From Actinomycetes bacterium (GTDB lineage Bacteria > Actinomycetota > Acidimicrobiia > Acidimicrobiales > Poriferisodalaceae), in NCBI GenBank assembly GCA_024228575.1, contig JAAETH010000030.1:1-57320 (forward strand): DNA of 57,320 nucleotides, in the 5' to 3' direction. This document shows, one piece after another, positions 35,038-43,474 of the stretch. Each line of letters opens with the position of its first letter. Position 1 is the stretch's first letter. The notes under the pieces are model-generated. The model had not been told where the DNA came from. It made no database searches and was given only the letters and a program-made list of their open reading frames with translations. Position numbers and translations under genes: made by a program.

Positions 35038-36108
35038 CTACCCACACAGCCGTCGGTACAAGTCGGCCATCGCCTCGGCGGATGCCGTCCACCCGAACCC
35101 GTCGACGCGATACATACCGGCCTCGACCAGACGGCTCCACTCCGATTCGTCTTCGAGAACGTGGCAGAGAGCTTCTGCGAGTGCGTCAGCGTCGTCGATC
35201 GGAACCAGCCTGGCGGCATCACCGGCAACCTCGGGAACAGATCCTCCGCTGGCCGCCACGACAGGAACTCCGTGAGCCATCGCCTCGAGTACCGGCAGCC
35301 CGAAACCCTCGTACCGGCTCGGGTGGGCGACGACGGTTGCCCGACGATAGACACCGGTTGTGTCGTCGATCCGACCGGCCAGGGTCACCCGTTTGCGAAC
35401 CTCGGGATCCAGCCGCGCCACGGCTCCCTTGACGGCCTCGGTGTCGTCCGACTCCGATCCGGCGATCACTAGTTCGACCTCGGCGACTCTGGCGGCGACG
35501 GCCTCGAAGGCCTCGACCAACAAGGGGAAGTTCTTGCGGCGGGTGCACGTACCAACCGCAGCGATGACGGGTGGGCCATCTCGGCGTTGTGACGCTACCG
35601 ACCGGTCGAGATCGACCCGGTCGATGCCGGGCATGACGACGTGAGCCGCGGTCTTGTACCTCTCCGCTATCTCTTCGGCTACCACCGCCGATGTGGTGTG
35701 GACGTGAGCTCCACGCTCGACGGCACTGATGACCGCCTCATCGAACCGGGCAACGGAATCCGCTGCAGCCGACGGGTCGTGAACGAATGAAAGGTCGTAC
35801 ACCGAGATGAGGCGCACGGCGCGCGAAGAAGGAACGACGTAGTTCGTTCCATGCACAAGTTCGGGTCGACCGAGCACCCGATCGACCCTTGGCCTGTCGA
35901 AGCGCCGCCACAACCGGGTGGCCAGCGCAGCCGGAAGGGGAAGTGCAACGGCGCCGACGCCTGCACCGTCGCGGTTTCGACCCGACAACGTGTACGGAAC
36001 CACTTCGAGGTCGCCGATGTCCGACAGGTTCCGGAACCAACCTTCGACAACGGTGGCGATGCCCGTGCGGCAACCGATCAACGGGGTCACATCAATTCCT
36101 ACGCGCAC
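35038..36108 (-). CDS. GT4 family glycosyltransferase
   Basis: 356 residues with a GT-B fold, cytosolic or peripheral membrane, retaining sugar transfer from an NDP-sugar. N-terminus RVGIDVTPLIGCRTGIATVVEG, then VYDLSFVHDP, VGTCTRRKNFPLLVEAFE and the donor-site motif EGFGLPVLEAMAHGVPVVAA with EX7E glutamates, followed by SVPEVAGDAA. Similar to mannosyltransferases of the WbaZ/PimB-like group. GTG 36108 is chosen because it is followed directly by the conserved beta-1 strand; longer starts run into the divergent promoter region. Divergent from the plus-strand cluster beginning at 36160. Confidence 0.9.
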   Translation of the reverse strand: MRVGIDVTPLIGCRTGIATVVEGWFRNLSDIGDLEVVPYTLSGRNRDGAGVGAVALPLPAALATRLWRRFDRPRVDRVLGRPELVHGTNYVVPSSRAVRLISVYDLSFVHDPSAAADSVARFDEAVISAVERGAHVHTTSAVVAEEIAERYKTAAHVVMPGIDRVDLDRSVASQRRDGPPVIAAVGTCTRRKNFPLLVEAFEAVAARVAEVELVIAGSESDDTEAVKGAVARLDPEVRKRVTLAGRIDDTTGVYRRATVVAHPSRYEGFGLPVLEAMAHGVPVVAASGGSVPEVAGDAARLVPIDDADALAEALCHVLEDESEWSRLVEAGMYRVDGFGWTASAEAMADLYRRLCG

Positions 36109-36159
36109 CAGGCCGAAGGTAGACGCTGCAGAGTCCCGACGAAGCACTACTGTGCCGCC

Positions 36160-37113
36160 GTGAGCCCAAACATGGACTTCTCAGGAATCGTCGACGAGAT
36201 CATCACGGAGGCGCAACGACGCCGCGACTCTGGTGAGTACTCGCTCGACACCCTCGAACATCTCGACGCCGAGTTCGACAGGTTCGCGCCACTCACCTAC
36301 CGGCGCACCGGCATCGACGGCGCCATCAGAGCGGTCGAGTCGGCTGCGTTCATCAGCGTCGAAGTCCCCACCGCGGCGAGTCGAAGACCCTTCGCCCTGC
36401 TGAAGGAGGCGATCAAGCGGGCGACTGCGTGGTATCACCTGCACATCGCCCGCCAAGTGACCACTCTTGGCATCCAGATCACGAGACCTCTGCGAATGCT
36501 GCACGAGTCGCAACAGGCTCTCGAGGCCCGTATTGCGGAGCTGGAGACCGTGTCGGGTCCCACATCCACCATGGCTGCCACGATCGCCCACAAGACGGTT
36601 CCTCGGCCCACCCTCGGCGAAGAACCCACGCGGGCCATGTCGGAGGCCATGTCCTCGGCCGAAGGACGTGTCCTGCTGGTCGGTGTGAGCGAGGATCAGG
36701 CGATCGCCGTTCTGGACTCGGGCGTCAATGCCTATGTAGTCGACCCATTCGACGACATTCATCGTGCCGAGGTTCGCCACGAGTCCCCGATCGCCCACCT
36801 CCGGGTGATCGCAGACGACGTTCTCGTCGGGGTGGTGTTGGCCAACGACCTCGTCGACTCCAGTTCGGTCGTCGATCGGATGTCGCTGCTCCGCGAAGCG
36901 GTGCGCTGTATCGCTCCGGGGGGACGGTTGACGGTTCTGTCGGCCGAGCCCATCCGCTGGCGATCAACCGCCGACGCTGTCTCCTCCGACCTTCTGCCCG
37001 GCACACCGTGGGCGCCCGAAACCTGGAGGGCGGTACTCGACCATCTCGGCAGCCGCTCGGAGACCATCACCGAGGTCGGCGGGGCCCTGGTGGTGGTCGC
37101 ATCAATCGCCTGA
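36160..37113 (+). CDS. methyltransferase-fold protein of glycan cluster (degenerate)
   Basis: 317 residues. The N-terminus (IVDEIITEAQRRRDSGEYSLDTLEHLDAEFDRFAP) is a helical module seen on methyltransferases in actinobacterial polysaccharide clusters. A hydrophobic/aromatic region (about 80-130) follows, then a Rossmann-like part from about 165: EGRVLLVGVSEDQAIAVLDSG, DPFDDIHRAEV, VLANDLVDSSS, LREAVRCIAPGGRLTVLSAE. The SAM loop GxGxG is absent (VGVSEDQ), so catalysis is doubtful. GTG 36160 has TACTGT six bases upstream, suggesting leaderless mRNA. One base separates its stop from the next GT gene. Confidence 0.65.
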   Translation: MSPNMDFSGIVDEIITEAQRRRDSGEYSLDTLEHLDAEFDRFAPLTYRRTGIDGAIRAVESAAFISVEVPTAASRRPFALLKEAIKRATAWYHLHIARQVTTLGIQITRPLRMLHESQQALEARIAELETVSGPTSTMAATIAHKTVPRPTLGEEPTRAMSEAMSSAEGRVLLVGVSEDQAIAVLDSGVNAYVVDPFDDIHRAEVRHESPIAHLRVIADDVLVGVVLANDLVDSSSVVDRMSLLREAVRCIAPGGRLTVLSAEPIRWRSTADAVSSDLLPGTPWAPETWRAVLDHLGSRSETITEVGGALVVVASIA

Positions 37114-37114
37114 C

Positions 37115-38170
37115 ATGACAGTCGTCCACCAGTTTCTCCCGACGCTGAGCCCGCGCGATGCGGTCGGCAACAGCACCCTCGAGCTTCACAGGTTGCTGCT
37201 CGACATGGGTCACGACGCCCACCTGTACGCGGCGAACATCCACCACGAGCTGATGTCCGTCGCACGTCCCCTCACCGAAATACCAGACGATGATGCGTGG
37301 TGCATCTACCACCATTCGATTGGAGGTGTCGCCGGAGACATGTACGAGAGCCGCGCGGCCAATCGGATTCTCGTCTATCACAACATCACTCCGATCGAGT
37401 TGCTGGAACGATGGTCGGCCGATGTTGGTGCCGAGATCACGCTCGGCCGCGATCAGCTCAAGCGGTACGCGGCCCTCACCGACCTCACCGTCTGCGACTC
37501 GGACTTCAACCGCCACGAGGTCGATCTTCTCGACTATCGGAACACGACGACGATCCCCGTCCTGTTCGAGCCAGGGCGGCTGCGACACGCAAGTGCGACG
37601 CGGCCTCGAGGTTCACCGACGCGTTTGCTGTTCGTCGGTCGGTTGGCCCCGAACAAGGCACAACACGAGCTCGTCGCAGTGCTGGCGATCCTTCGCGAGA
37701 GGTACGACGCCGATGCCGAGCTTCACCTGGTCGGGTCCGCCACATTCGGTTCCTACTCATCGGCGATCAGCGACTACATCGAACATCTCGGACTCGCGGA
37801 CGCCGTTCACATCCACGAAGGACTCAGCGACGAGGAGTTGGCGTCCCACTACGCCCTCGCCGACCTATTCGTGTGTGTTTCGGACCACGAAGGCTTCTGT
37901 GTGCCTCTGATCGAGGCGATGCACCATGGCCTACCGGTCGTTGCGTTCGACTCGACAGCCGTGGGCGGAACACTCGGTGACGCCGGGCTCTTGTTGCCAA
38001 CCAAGGCGGCCGATGTGGTCGCCGACGCAATAGCTCGTGTCGCATCCGACCACGATCTCGCCGCACGGATGCGCGATGCGGGACGAACACGCTCGGACCA
38101 CTTCAGCCTCACAAATACCCGCGCCGCCTGGAGCGGGGCGATCGAGAACACGATCGGCCCGGCCCGATGA
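37115..38170 (+). CDS. GT4 family glycosyltransferase (paralogue 1)
   Basis: 351 residues, GT-B fold. The N-terminal domain has VVHQFLPTLSPRDAVGNSTLELH, LVYHNITPIELLERW and CDSDFNRHEVDLLDY. The donor domain has LLFVGRLAPNKAQHELVAVL and DHEGFCVPLIEAMHHGLPVVAFDSTAV with the EX7E pair. The NKAQH motif places it in a subgroup of GT4 enzymes in O-antigen/capsule clusters. It is coupled (one-base gap) to the methyltransferase-like gene and overlaps its paralogue by ATGA. Sugar and acceptor unknown. Confidence 0.9.
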   Translation: MTVVHQFLPTLSPRDAVGNSTLELHRLLLDMGHDAHLYAANIHHELMSVARPLTEIPDDDAWCIYHHSIGGVAGDMYESRAANRILVYHNITPIELLERWSADVGAEITLGRDQLKRYAALTDLTVCDSDFNRHEVDLLDYRNTTTIPVLFEPGRLRHASATRPRGSPTRLLFVGRLAPNKAQHELVAVLAILRERYDADAELHLVGSATFGSYSSAISDYIEHLGLADAVHIHEGLSDEELASHYALADLFVCVSDHEGFCVPLIEAMHHGLPVVAFDSTAVGGTLGDAGLLLPTKAADVVADAIARVASDHDLAARMRDAGRTRSDHFSLTNTRAAWSGAIENTIGPAR

Positions 38171-39234
38171 GCCGCTGGAACGCCATCAGACAGTTTGTGC
38201 CGGCCCTTTACCCGAACGATGCCATCGGCGGGCACGTGAGCAGGCTGGCTCGAGGTATCCGCTCGGCGGGCATCGAGTCCGAGATCTTCGTCGCGGCGAC
38301 CCAACGGGCCACATCGACCGAAACCCGGCCCTTCACGGCTCTCGGCCCACCGACAGAAGGGGCCGTGAACGTGTATCACATGGCCACCGGCTGTGCGATG
38401 GTCGACACCCTAGCGGCGCGGCCCGAACCCCTCGTCACCGTCCACCACAACCTGACCCCACTCGCGTTGATGGCTCCATGGGACAACGAGCAGGTGCACG
38501 AGCTGACGCTGGCGAGACGACAGCTGGAGACCCTGGCTCGCCGCTGCGATCTCGGCATCGGCGACTCCGAGTTCAATCGCCAGGAACTCGAGCGGCTCGG
38601 TTTTTCTCGAACCGCCAGGGTTCCGCTCGTGTTCGACCTCGGCGACACAACACCACGAAGTGCGGGCCGATCGGGCGATACCGTGCTGTTCGTCGGACGA
38701 ATCGCGCCGAACAAGGCGCAACACGACCTCATCAAGGCGCTGGCAGTTCTGGTCGAGAGCCGACCCACGGCCACCCTACGGCTGGTCGGCGCGGTGGCGA
38801 CACCGCGGTACCAACAGGCTCTGGAACGGCTGGTGGAGGCGCTTGGCCTCACGGGTCGGGTGGTGTTCACCGGCCAGGCCACCGAGGACGAACTGGCGCT
38901 GGAGTACGCGAATGCCTCCGTTCTGTGCTGTCTGTCAGACCACGAGGGCTTCGGTATGCCATTGATCGAGGCGATGGCCAGGGGTGTTCCCGTCGTCGCC
39001 TTCGCTTCGACAGCGGTGCCCGAGACGATCGGCGACGGAGGTCTCGTGCTACCGGCCAAGGACCCCGCAACGGTGGCCACCGCATTAGAACGGGTTCTGG
39101 GTTCCGACGACCTGACCACCCGACTCGTCGAAGCCGGCCGTCGACGGGCCGCCTCGTTCACTCCTCGAGTAGCGATCGATACATTCCTCGAAGTGATCGA
39201 GAGGCTGCCCGACACAGGCGAGGTGGATCGATGA
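38167..39234 (+). CDS. GT4 family glycosyltransferase (paralogue 2)
   Basis: 355 residues, clearly homologous to the preceding gene: VPALYPNDAIGGHVSRLA, TVHHNLTPLALMAPWDNE, GDSEFNRQELERLGF, VLFVGRIAPNKAQHDLIKAL and DHEGFGMPLIEAMARGVPVVAF align along the whole length. The pair looks like a tandem duplication that diverged in the acceptor domain, so the two probably add successive similar sugars. ATGA overlaps at both ends (38167 and 39231). Confidence 0.9.
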   Translation: MSRWNAIRQFVPALYPNDAIGGHVSRLARGIRSAGIESEIFVAATQRATSTETRPFTALGPPTEGAVNVYHMATGCAMVDTLAARPEPLVTVHHNLTPLALMAPWDNEQVHELTLARRQLETLARRCDLGIGDSEFNRQELERLGFSRTARVPLVFDLGDTTPRSAGRSGDTVLFVGRIAPNKAQHDLIKALAVLVESRPTATLRLVGAVATPRYQQALERLVEALGLTGRVVFTGQATEDELALEYANASVLCCLSDHEGFGMPLIEAMARGVPVVAFASTAVPETIGDGGLVLPAKDPATVATALERVLGSDDLTTRLVEAGRRRAASFTPRVAIDTFLEVIERLPDTGEVDR

Positions 39235-40418
39235 AGCTCGGCATCGTGGTTCCGCGATACGGCGACGACGCGGTCGGCGGCGCAGAGAAGGCGATGCGCA
39301 TGATCGGCGAGCGCCTTGTTGCCTTCGAGGGCTGGGAAGTCGAGGTCTTCACCACCTGTGCAAGGTCTGCCATCACGTGGGAAGACGTCGAAGTGCCTGG
39401 CACGTCGGTGTTCAACGGTGTCACGGTGAACCGCTTCACCTCCAGATCGGGGCGAGACCCCGAATGGCACCACATCGCCGAGAGGGTCAACTACTCGCCA
39501 TCGAGCCTCGACACCATCGGTGAAGAGATGTTCATCGACCAGCAGGGTCCCGTATGCCCCGATGTCATCGACGCGGCCGAGGCCAGCGACGCGGACCTGG
39601 TCGCCTTCTCGCCGTATCTCTTCTGGCCTTCAATCCGCGGAGTCCCCGTCCTCGGCGATCGGTCCATTCTCCACGGCGCGGCCCACGATGAAGCTGCGTT
39701 GCGCCTCGACCTCGTGCAGGAGATGTACATGGCCGCCGGCGCTGTCTCCTACTACACCGATGCCGAGAGGTCGCTGACCGAGCGCTTCTTCCCCGTCGTG
39801 CACAAGCCGAGCGTGACACTGGGCCTCGGCATCGATGTTCCAGACGACCAGGGCGACGTCGCCGAAGCCCGCTCGGCCTTTGGCCTTGGCGACCGTCCCT
39901 ACATCGTGTGTGTCGGCAGGGTCGAGAACGGCAAGGGCGCAAGGGCCCTCGACGCCTTCTTTCGCGAGTACAAACGACGCAACGCCGGACCCCTCGCGCT
40001 CGCGTTCGTCGGTCCAGCAAGCGAGAAACTCGATCCACACCCCGATGTGATCCAGACCGATGCCGTCGACGAGGCAACCAAGTGGGCGCTCGTCCGCGGT
40101 GCCGAACTGTCGGTCTCACCTTCCGCGATGGAGTCATTCTCGATGGTGATCCTCGAAGCATGGTTGGCCGACACCGCCGTGTTGGTCAATGCTCAGTGCG
40201 GGGCAACCGTCGAACATGCTCAGCGCGCCGAAGGGGGACTCTGGTTCGGCGACTATCCGACCTTCGAGGCTGCCGTGAATCGTCTGATGACCGATCCCGC
40301 GCTGCGGGCTACCCTCGCTACGAACGGACGCTCGTACACCGAGACCATGTTCGCCTGGGACGCTGTCATCGGCCGCTACGTCGACTTCGTCTCGACGATC
40401 GCTTCGGCTCGCGACTGA
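39231..40418 (+). CDS. GT4-like glycosyltransferase
   Basis: 395 residues. Begins MKLGIVVPRYGDDAVGGAEKAMRMIGERL, a typical GT4 start with the acceptor-loop GGAE. The donor half has YIVCVGRVENGKGARALDAFF and VSPSAMESFSMVILEAWLADTAVLVNA, in which the EX7E motif is ESFSMVILE. The middle domain is long (NRFTSRSGRDPEWHHIAE). ATG 39231 forms ATGA with the preceding stop; a longer frame extends upstream but reads against the two GT genes. Last gene of the four-gene plus-strand cluster, 44 bases before fbiA. Confidence 0.88.
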   Translation: MKLGIVVPRYGDDAVGGAEKAMRMIGERLVAFEGWEVEVFTTCARSAITWEDVEVPGTSVFNGVTVNRFTSRSGRDPEWHHIAERVNYSPSSLDTIGEEMFIDQQGPVCPDVIDAAEASDADLVAFSPYLFWPSIRGVPVLGDRSILHGAAHDEAALRLDLVQEMYMAAGAVSYYTDAERSLTERFFPVVHKPSVTLGLGIDVPDDQGDVAEARSAFGLGDRPYIVCVGRVENGKGARALDAFFREYKRRNAGPLALAFVGPASEKLDPHPDVIQTDAVDEATKWALVRGAELSVSPSAMESFSMVILEAWLADTAVLVNAQCGATVEHAQRAEGGLWFGDYPTFEAAVNRLMTDPALRATLATNGRSYTETMFAWDAVIGRYVDFVSTIASARD

Positions 40419-40449
40419 ACCGTCCGCTTCTCGTGCCCACAGCGTCATC

Positions 40450-40455
40450 TAGGCT
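40450..40455 (+). promoter_or_regulatory. -10 element of leaderless fbiA promoter
   Basis: TAGGCT ends seven bases before the fbiA GTG at 40463, and no Shine-Dalgarno sequence is present between. Same TANNNT-to-start spacing as at ftsH, DUF3499 and the methyltransferase-like gene. Inferred. Confidence 0.4.
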
Positions 40456-40462
40456 CCCGCAC

Positions 40463-41422
40463 GTGCCAGCTAGCAGCATCGTCACAATCGCCGGCGGAGT
40501 AGGTGCTGCCAAGTTCCTCAGGGGCCTGGCAGCAGCCCGAGCCGATGCAGCTCGTGGCGATGTCGCCGTGGTGAATGTCGCCGACGACTTCTCACTTCAC
40601 GGCCTACGCATCTGCCCCGATCTCGACACTGTCAGCTACACCCTTGCAGGGCTCGTGAACCCACAGACCGGCTGGGGACGTGCCGACGAGACCTGGACGA
40701 CCAGGAACGAGCTGGAGCGGCTCGGCGGACAGACGTGGTTCGGCCTGGGCGACAAGGACCTCGCACTCCACCTGTACCGAACCCAACGCACGGCGGACGG
40801 CGCCGGCCTGGCTCAGATCACCCGCGAGATCACCGCTTCCCTCGACATCACCATGAACATCGTTCCGGCTACGGAAGCCCCTGTGGAGACGAAGGTCAGT
40901 GTTGTCGGCGAGGGTGAGATCTCGTTTCAGGAGTACTTCGTCGGTCGCCGCCACGACGTGGCAGTCGATGCGGTCCGTTTCTCCGGAGCAGCCGATGCAA
41001 GACCAGCGCCAGGGGTACTCGAAGCAATCGGCGACGCCACGTGTGTTGTGGTCGCTCCGTCGAATCCAATCGTTTCGATAGGTCCGGTCCTTGCGATTCC
41101 CGGAATCAGGGAGGCCCTTACCGAACGGCGAGATGTTGTAGTTGCCATCTCCCCCATCGTCGGGGGCAAGGCATTGAAGGGGCCCGCCGACCGCATGCTC
41201 ACCGAACTCGGCCACGAGTCGACGGCCAGCGGTGTAGCCGAGCTGTATGCGGAGTTCGCCTCAGCACTCGTCGTGGACACCGTCGATGCCTCCCAGGCAT
41301 CAGACATTGAGAGGCTGGGCCTCGAGTGCATCGTCACCGACACGATCATGTCGGATGTAGACGTGGCGGCCGCACTGGCCACAACCACCATCGAAACAAT
41401 CTCCAACCGGGGCGGAGCATGA
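40463..41422 (+). CDS. fbiA: 2-phospho-L-lactate (or phosphoenolpyruvyl) transferase, F420 synthesis
   Basis: Transfers a phosphoenolpyruvyl or phospholactyl group to the riboflavin-derived Fo, giving (dehydro-)F420-0. 319 residues of the CofD/FbiA family. N-terminal IVTIAGGVGAAKFLRGLAA, VVNVADDFSLHGLRICPDLDTVSYTLAG, then RNELERLGGQTWFGLGDKDLALHLYR, VVAPSNPIVSIGPVLAIPGI and ISPIVGGKALKGPADRML are all diagnostic. Start GTG 40463 with no clear ribosome-binding site. ATGA-type overlap with cofE. Fo synthase (fbiC) and the guanylyltransferase (fbiD) are not in this window. Confidence 0.95.
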   Translation: MPASSIVTIAGGVGAAKFLRGLAAARADAARGDVAVVNVADDFSLHGLRICPDLDTVSYTLAGLVNPQTGWGRADETWTTRNELERLGGQTWFGLGDKDLALHLYRTQRTADGAGLAQITREITASLDITMNIVPATEAPVETKVSVVGEGEISFQEYFVGRRHDVAVDAVRFSGAADARPAPGVLEAIGDATCVVVAPSNPIVSIGPVLAIPGIREALTERRDVVVAISPIVGGKALKGPADRMLTELGHESTASGVAELYAEFASALVVDTVDASQASDIERLGLECIVTDTIMSDVDVAAALATTTIETISNRGGA

Positions 41423-42138
41423 CCCAAGGATCGCTACAGATCATCCCAGTCAGAGGCATTCCCGAGATCCGAAGGGGCGACGATGTCGCCACCGCTATCG
41501 CCGATGCCACCACGAGATCAGACCACGGACTGCTCGATGGCGACGTCCTTGTCGTCACACAGAAGATCGTCTCGAAAGCCGAGGGCGCGATGGTCGATAT
41601 CGATCCCTCTGACCCGCTCAGCCACAAGCCGATCGTCGAGCGCGAATCGGTGCACATCCTCAGACGTCGAGGCGACCTGATCATCAGCCAGACCAAACAT
41701 GGGTTTGTGTGTGCGAACGCCGGAATCGACCTCTCGAACGTCGACCGAGGTCAGGCTGCCCTGTTGCCGGAAGACTCTGATCGCTCGGCTCGCCGAATTC
41801 GCGACCGCCTGCTCGGCGTACACGGAATCGACACCGCCGTGATCATCTCCGACACGTTTGGCCGCCCGTGGAGACGAGGTCTGACCGACGTTGCAATCGG
41901 TTGTGCCGGCATCGGTGCAATCCTCGACCTCAAGGGCACCAACGACTCACTCGGCCGCGAACTGCAGGTCACCGAGGTGTGTGTAGTCGACGAACTCGCC
42001 TCGGCAGCCGACCTTGTTTGTGGGAAGTCGGCCGGGGTGCCCGTCGCGATCATCCGGGGGGTCGACGCGAGCTGGTTCCGATCGTCATCGGTGGTCGATG
42101 AACTGGTCAGACCGGCAGCCGAGGACCTCTTTCGTTGA
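41419..42138 (+). CDS. cofE: F420-0:gamma-glutamyl ligase (CofE-type)
   Basis: Adds the L-glutamate tail to F420-0. 239 residues, equal to the N-terminal CofE domain only: IIPVRGIPEIRRGDDVATAI, LLDGDVLVVTQKIVSKAEG, ISQTKHGFVCANAGIDLSNV, ISDTFGRPWRRGLTDVAIG, ILDLKGTNDSLGRELQVTEVC. The FbiB C-terminal nitroreductase-like domain found in mycobacteria (about 200 further residues, dehydro-F420-0 reductase) is missing. ATG 41419 overlaps the fbiA stop and has GGCGGAG upstream. The reductase step must be supplied elsewhere or use a 2-phospholactate route. Confidence 0.94.
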   Translation: MTQGSLQIIPVRGIPEIRRGDDVATAIADATTRSDHGLLDGDVLVVTQKIVSKAEGAMVDIDPSDPLSHKPIVERESVHILRRRGDLIISQTKHGFVCANAGIDLSNVDRGQAALLPEDSDRSARRIRDRLLGVHGIDTAVIISDTFGRPWRRGLTDVAIGCAGIGAILDLKGTNDSLGRELQVTEVCVVDELASAADLVCGKSAGVPVAIIRGVDASWFRSSSVVDELVRPAAEDLFR

Positions 42139-42141
42139 GTC

Positions 42142-42168
42142 GACCGAAGTGCCCGTCTGGCCTCGGTC
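42142..42168. terminator. bidirectional terminator candidate
   Basis: GACCGA ... TCGGTC (six-base stem) with an inner GCC/GGC pair lies in the 28-base gap between the convergent cofE and DUF1918 stops. Its position suits a shared terminator; no clear T-run. Confidence 0.45.
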
Positions 42169-42364
42169 AATCGGTAGCGTGATAGTGCTCTACGTGGGCA
42201 TCCGAACCGGGGAAGTAGAGCCCCTCGTGCCCCGTGTCGCCCCAACGTACGAGGAATGGCTCCGATCCATCGGGGCCTCGAACCTCGAGCACTTCGCAGT
42301 CACGGTCGGGTTCACCGACGTGATGACCCTTGATCACAATCCGATCTCCGACACTTGCCTTCAC
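42167..42364 (-). CDS. DUF1918 family protein
   Basis: 65 residues, entirely a DUF1918 domain: KASVGDRIVIKGHHVGEPDRDCEVLEVRGPDGSEPFLVRWGD then HEGLYFPGSDAHVEH. Small beta-barrel (SH3-like) proteins found in actinobacteria, function unknown. The GTG at 42364 has a very strong GGAGGTGAT eight bases upstream, which decides the start over a longer frame. It is 154 bases downstream of the epimerase-like gene on the same strand; the gap contains a CGCGG/CCGCG hairpin (42491-42508), so it is likely transcribed on its own. Confidence 0.88.
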   Translation of the reverse strand: MKASVGDRIVIKGHHVGEPDRDCEVLEVRGPDGSEPFLVRWGDTGHEGLYFPGSDAHVEHYHATD

Positions 42365-42490
42365 CGGGATCACCTCCGATCGTGTCTTCAATTGTTCGAC
42401 GACGCGGCCGCCCCGTGTAGGGCACAACGTAGGTTGTCCGAGCCCTTCGGGTTCGCTGTCCTCGCGGCCTGAACCATCCCCGCCACGACA

Positions 42491-42508
42491 CGCGGGACAA
42501 TCTCCGCG
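42491..42508 (-). terminator. hairpin after epimerase-like gene
   Basis: CGCGG AGATTGTC CCGCG on the minus strand, 11 bases past the stop of the epimerase-like gene. Five-base GC stem without a T-run; weak terminator candidate. Confidence 0.3.
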
Positions 42509-42518
42509 CAGGACACGC

Positions 42519-43454
42519 CTAGTCGGTCTCAGATCTCGCCGCGCTCACCAGGTCGGCCAGACCGTCTTCCAGGGAGGTGAAGGCCTTCCAGTCGAGACGT
42601 CTGGAGGCCTCTTCGGTCGGGAACGCGACACCGGGCCGGTCGAATCGACGCGCCGGCCCGAATGTTGGTGCCACCGCGCCGCCTGCCAGCTGGCAGATCG
42701 CTTCGGCCAGGTCGATGACTCGGGTGACTCGGCCGCTTCCCAACGCAACAATTGCGCCCGACGGCAGGTCGCCCCCCTTTGCGATGGCCTCGACGGCATC
42801 GTCGACATGGATGAAGTCGCGCCCCTGAGTTCCGTCGCCATCGACGATGGGCGAGTCGCCGGCCGCCGCCTTCGAGACGAAGCTGGCGATGCAGGGACCG
42901 AACTCGCCCGCAACCTGCCGCGGGCCATAGACGTTGGCCAGGGCGATGACGCGGCAGTCGAGCCCGTAGACGTCGCCGTGAACCCTCGTGTAGTCCACCT
43001 GGGCTTCAGCTGCGATATGGCTGGGAACCTTCGGCAACTGGCCGACGATGGTGCGCCCATCGGTGTCGGCCTCACGCCGGAACAGGCCGTGTACCGCCAC
43101 CCCGATCTTCGGAATCTCGTGCATCCGCACCGCCTCGAGGACGTTCAGCGTTCCGAGAACGTTGACGTCGGCATCGAACACCGGATCCTTCAGTGAACCC
43201 GGCCTGTCGACACGCCCCGCGAGATGCCAGATCAGGTCCGGGCTTCGACGACCGACCAGGTCGACAAATTCGGGAACTCTGACATCGATCTGGTGCAGCT
43301 TCATGCCGCCTACATGGCGGGCGCGGGTCAGATTTGTGATGCTGCCTGTGGATAGATCGTCGATCGCGTCGACCTCGTGACCCTGCGCGAGCAGACGATC
43401 GACCAGATGAGATCCGACGAAACCGGCAGCCCCAGTGACCATCACCTGTGCCAT
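42519..43454 (-). CDS. NAD-dependent epimerase-fold protein lacking catalytic Tyr/Lys
   Basis: 311 residues of the extended SDR family (UDP-glucose 4-epimerase-like). The NAD site VTGAAGFVGSHLVDRLLAQG (6-25) is intact, as are DLIWHLAGRVDRPG, VNVLGTLNVLEAVR, ALANVYGPRQVAGEFGP and GDGTQGRDFIHVDDAVEAI. In place of the YxxxK active site the protein has S145/A149 (PSHIAAEAQVDY), and the upstream serine/threonine strand reads IGVAVHGLFRRE instead of SS..VYG. It may therefore bind a nucleotide sugar without turning it over, or use another mechanism. Overall 20 bases downstream of the pyrophosphorylase gene. Confidence 0.8.
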   Translation of the reverse strand: MAQVMVTGAAGFVGSHLVDRLLAQGHEVDAIDDLSTGSITNLTRARHVGGMKLHQIDVRVPEFVDLVGRRSPDLIWHLAGRVDRPGSLKDPVFDADVNVLGTLNVLEAVRMHEIPKIGVAVHGLFRREADTDGRTIVGQLPKVPSHIAAEAQVDYTRVHGDVYGLDCRVIALANVYGPRQVAGEFGPCIASFVSKAAAGDSPIVDGDGTQGRDFIHVDDAVEAIAKGGDLPSGAIVALGSGRVTRVIDLAEAICQLAGGAVAPTFGPARRFDRPGVAFPTEEASRRLDWKAFTSLEDGLADLVSAARSETD

Positions 43455-43474
43455 GACGTTTGCCCCTGTTCAGC

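Noticed and set aside
38037-39230. Longer start for the third GT4 gene giving a 793-codon frame
   Set aside because: The added part is the +1 frame of the two preceding GT genes; ATGA overlap at 39231 gives a normal GT4 protein.
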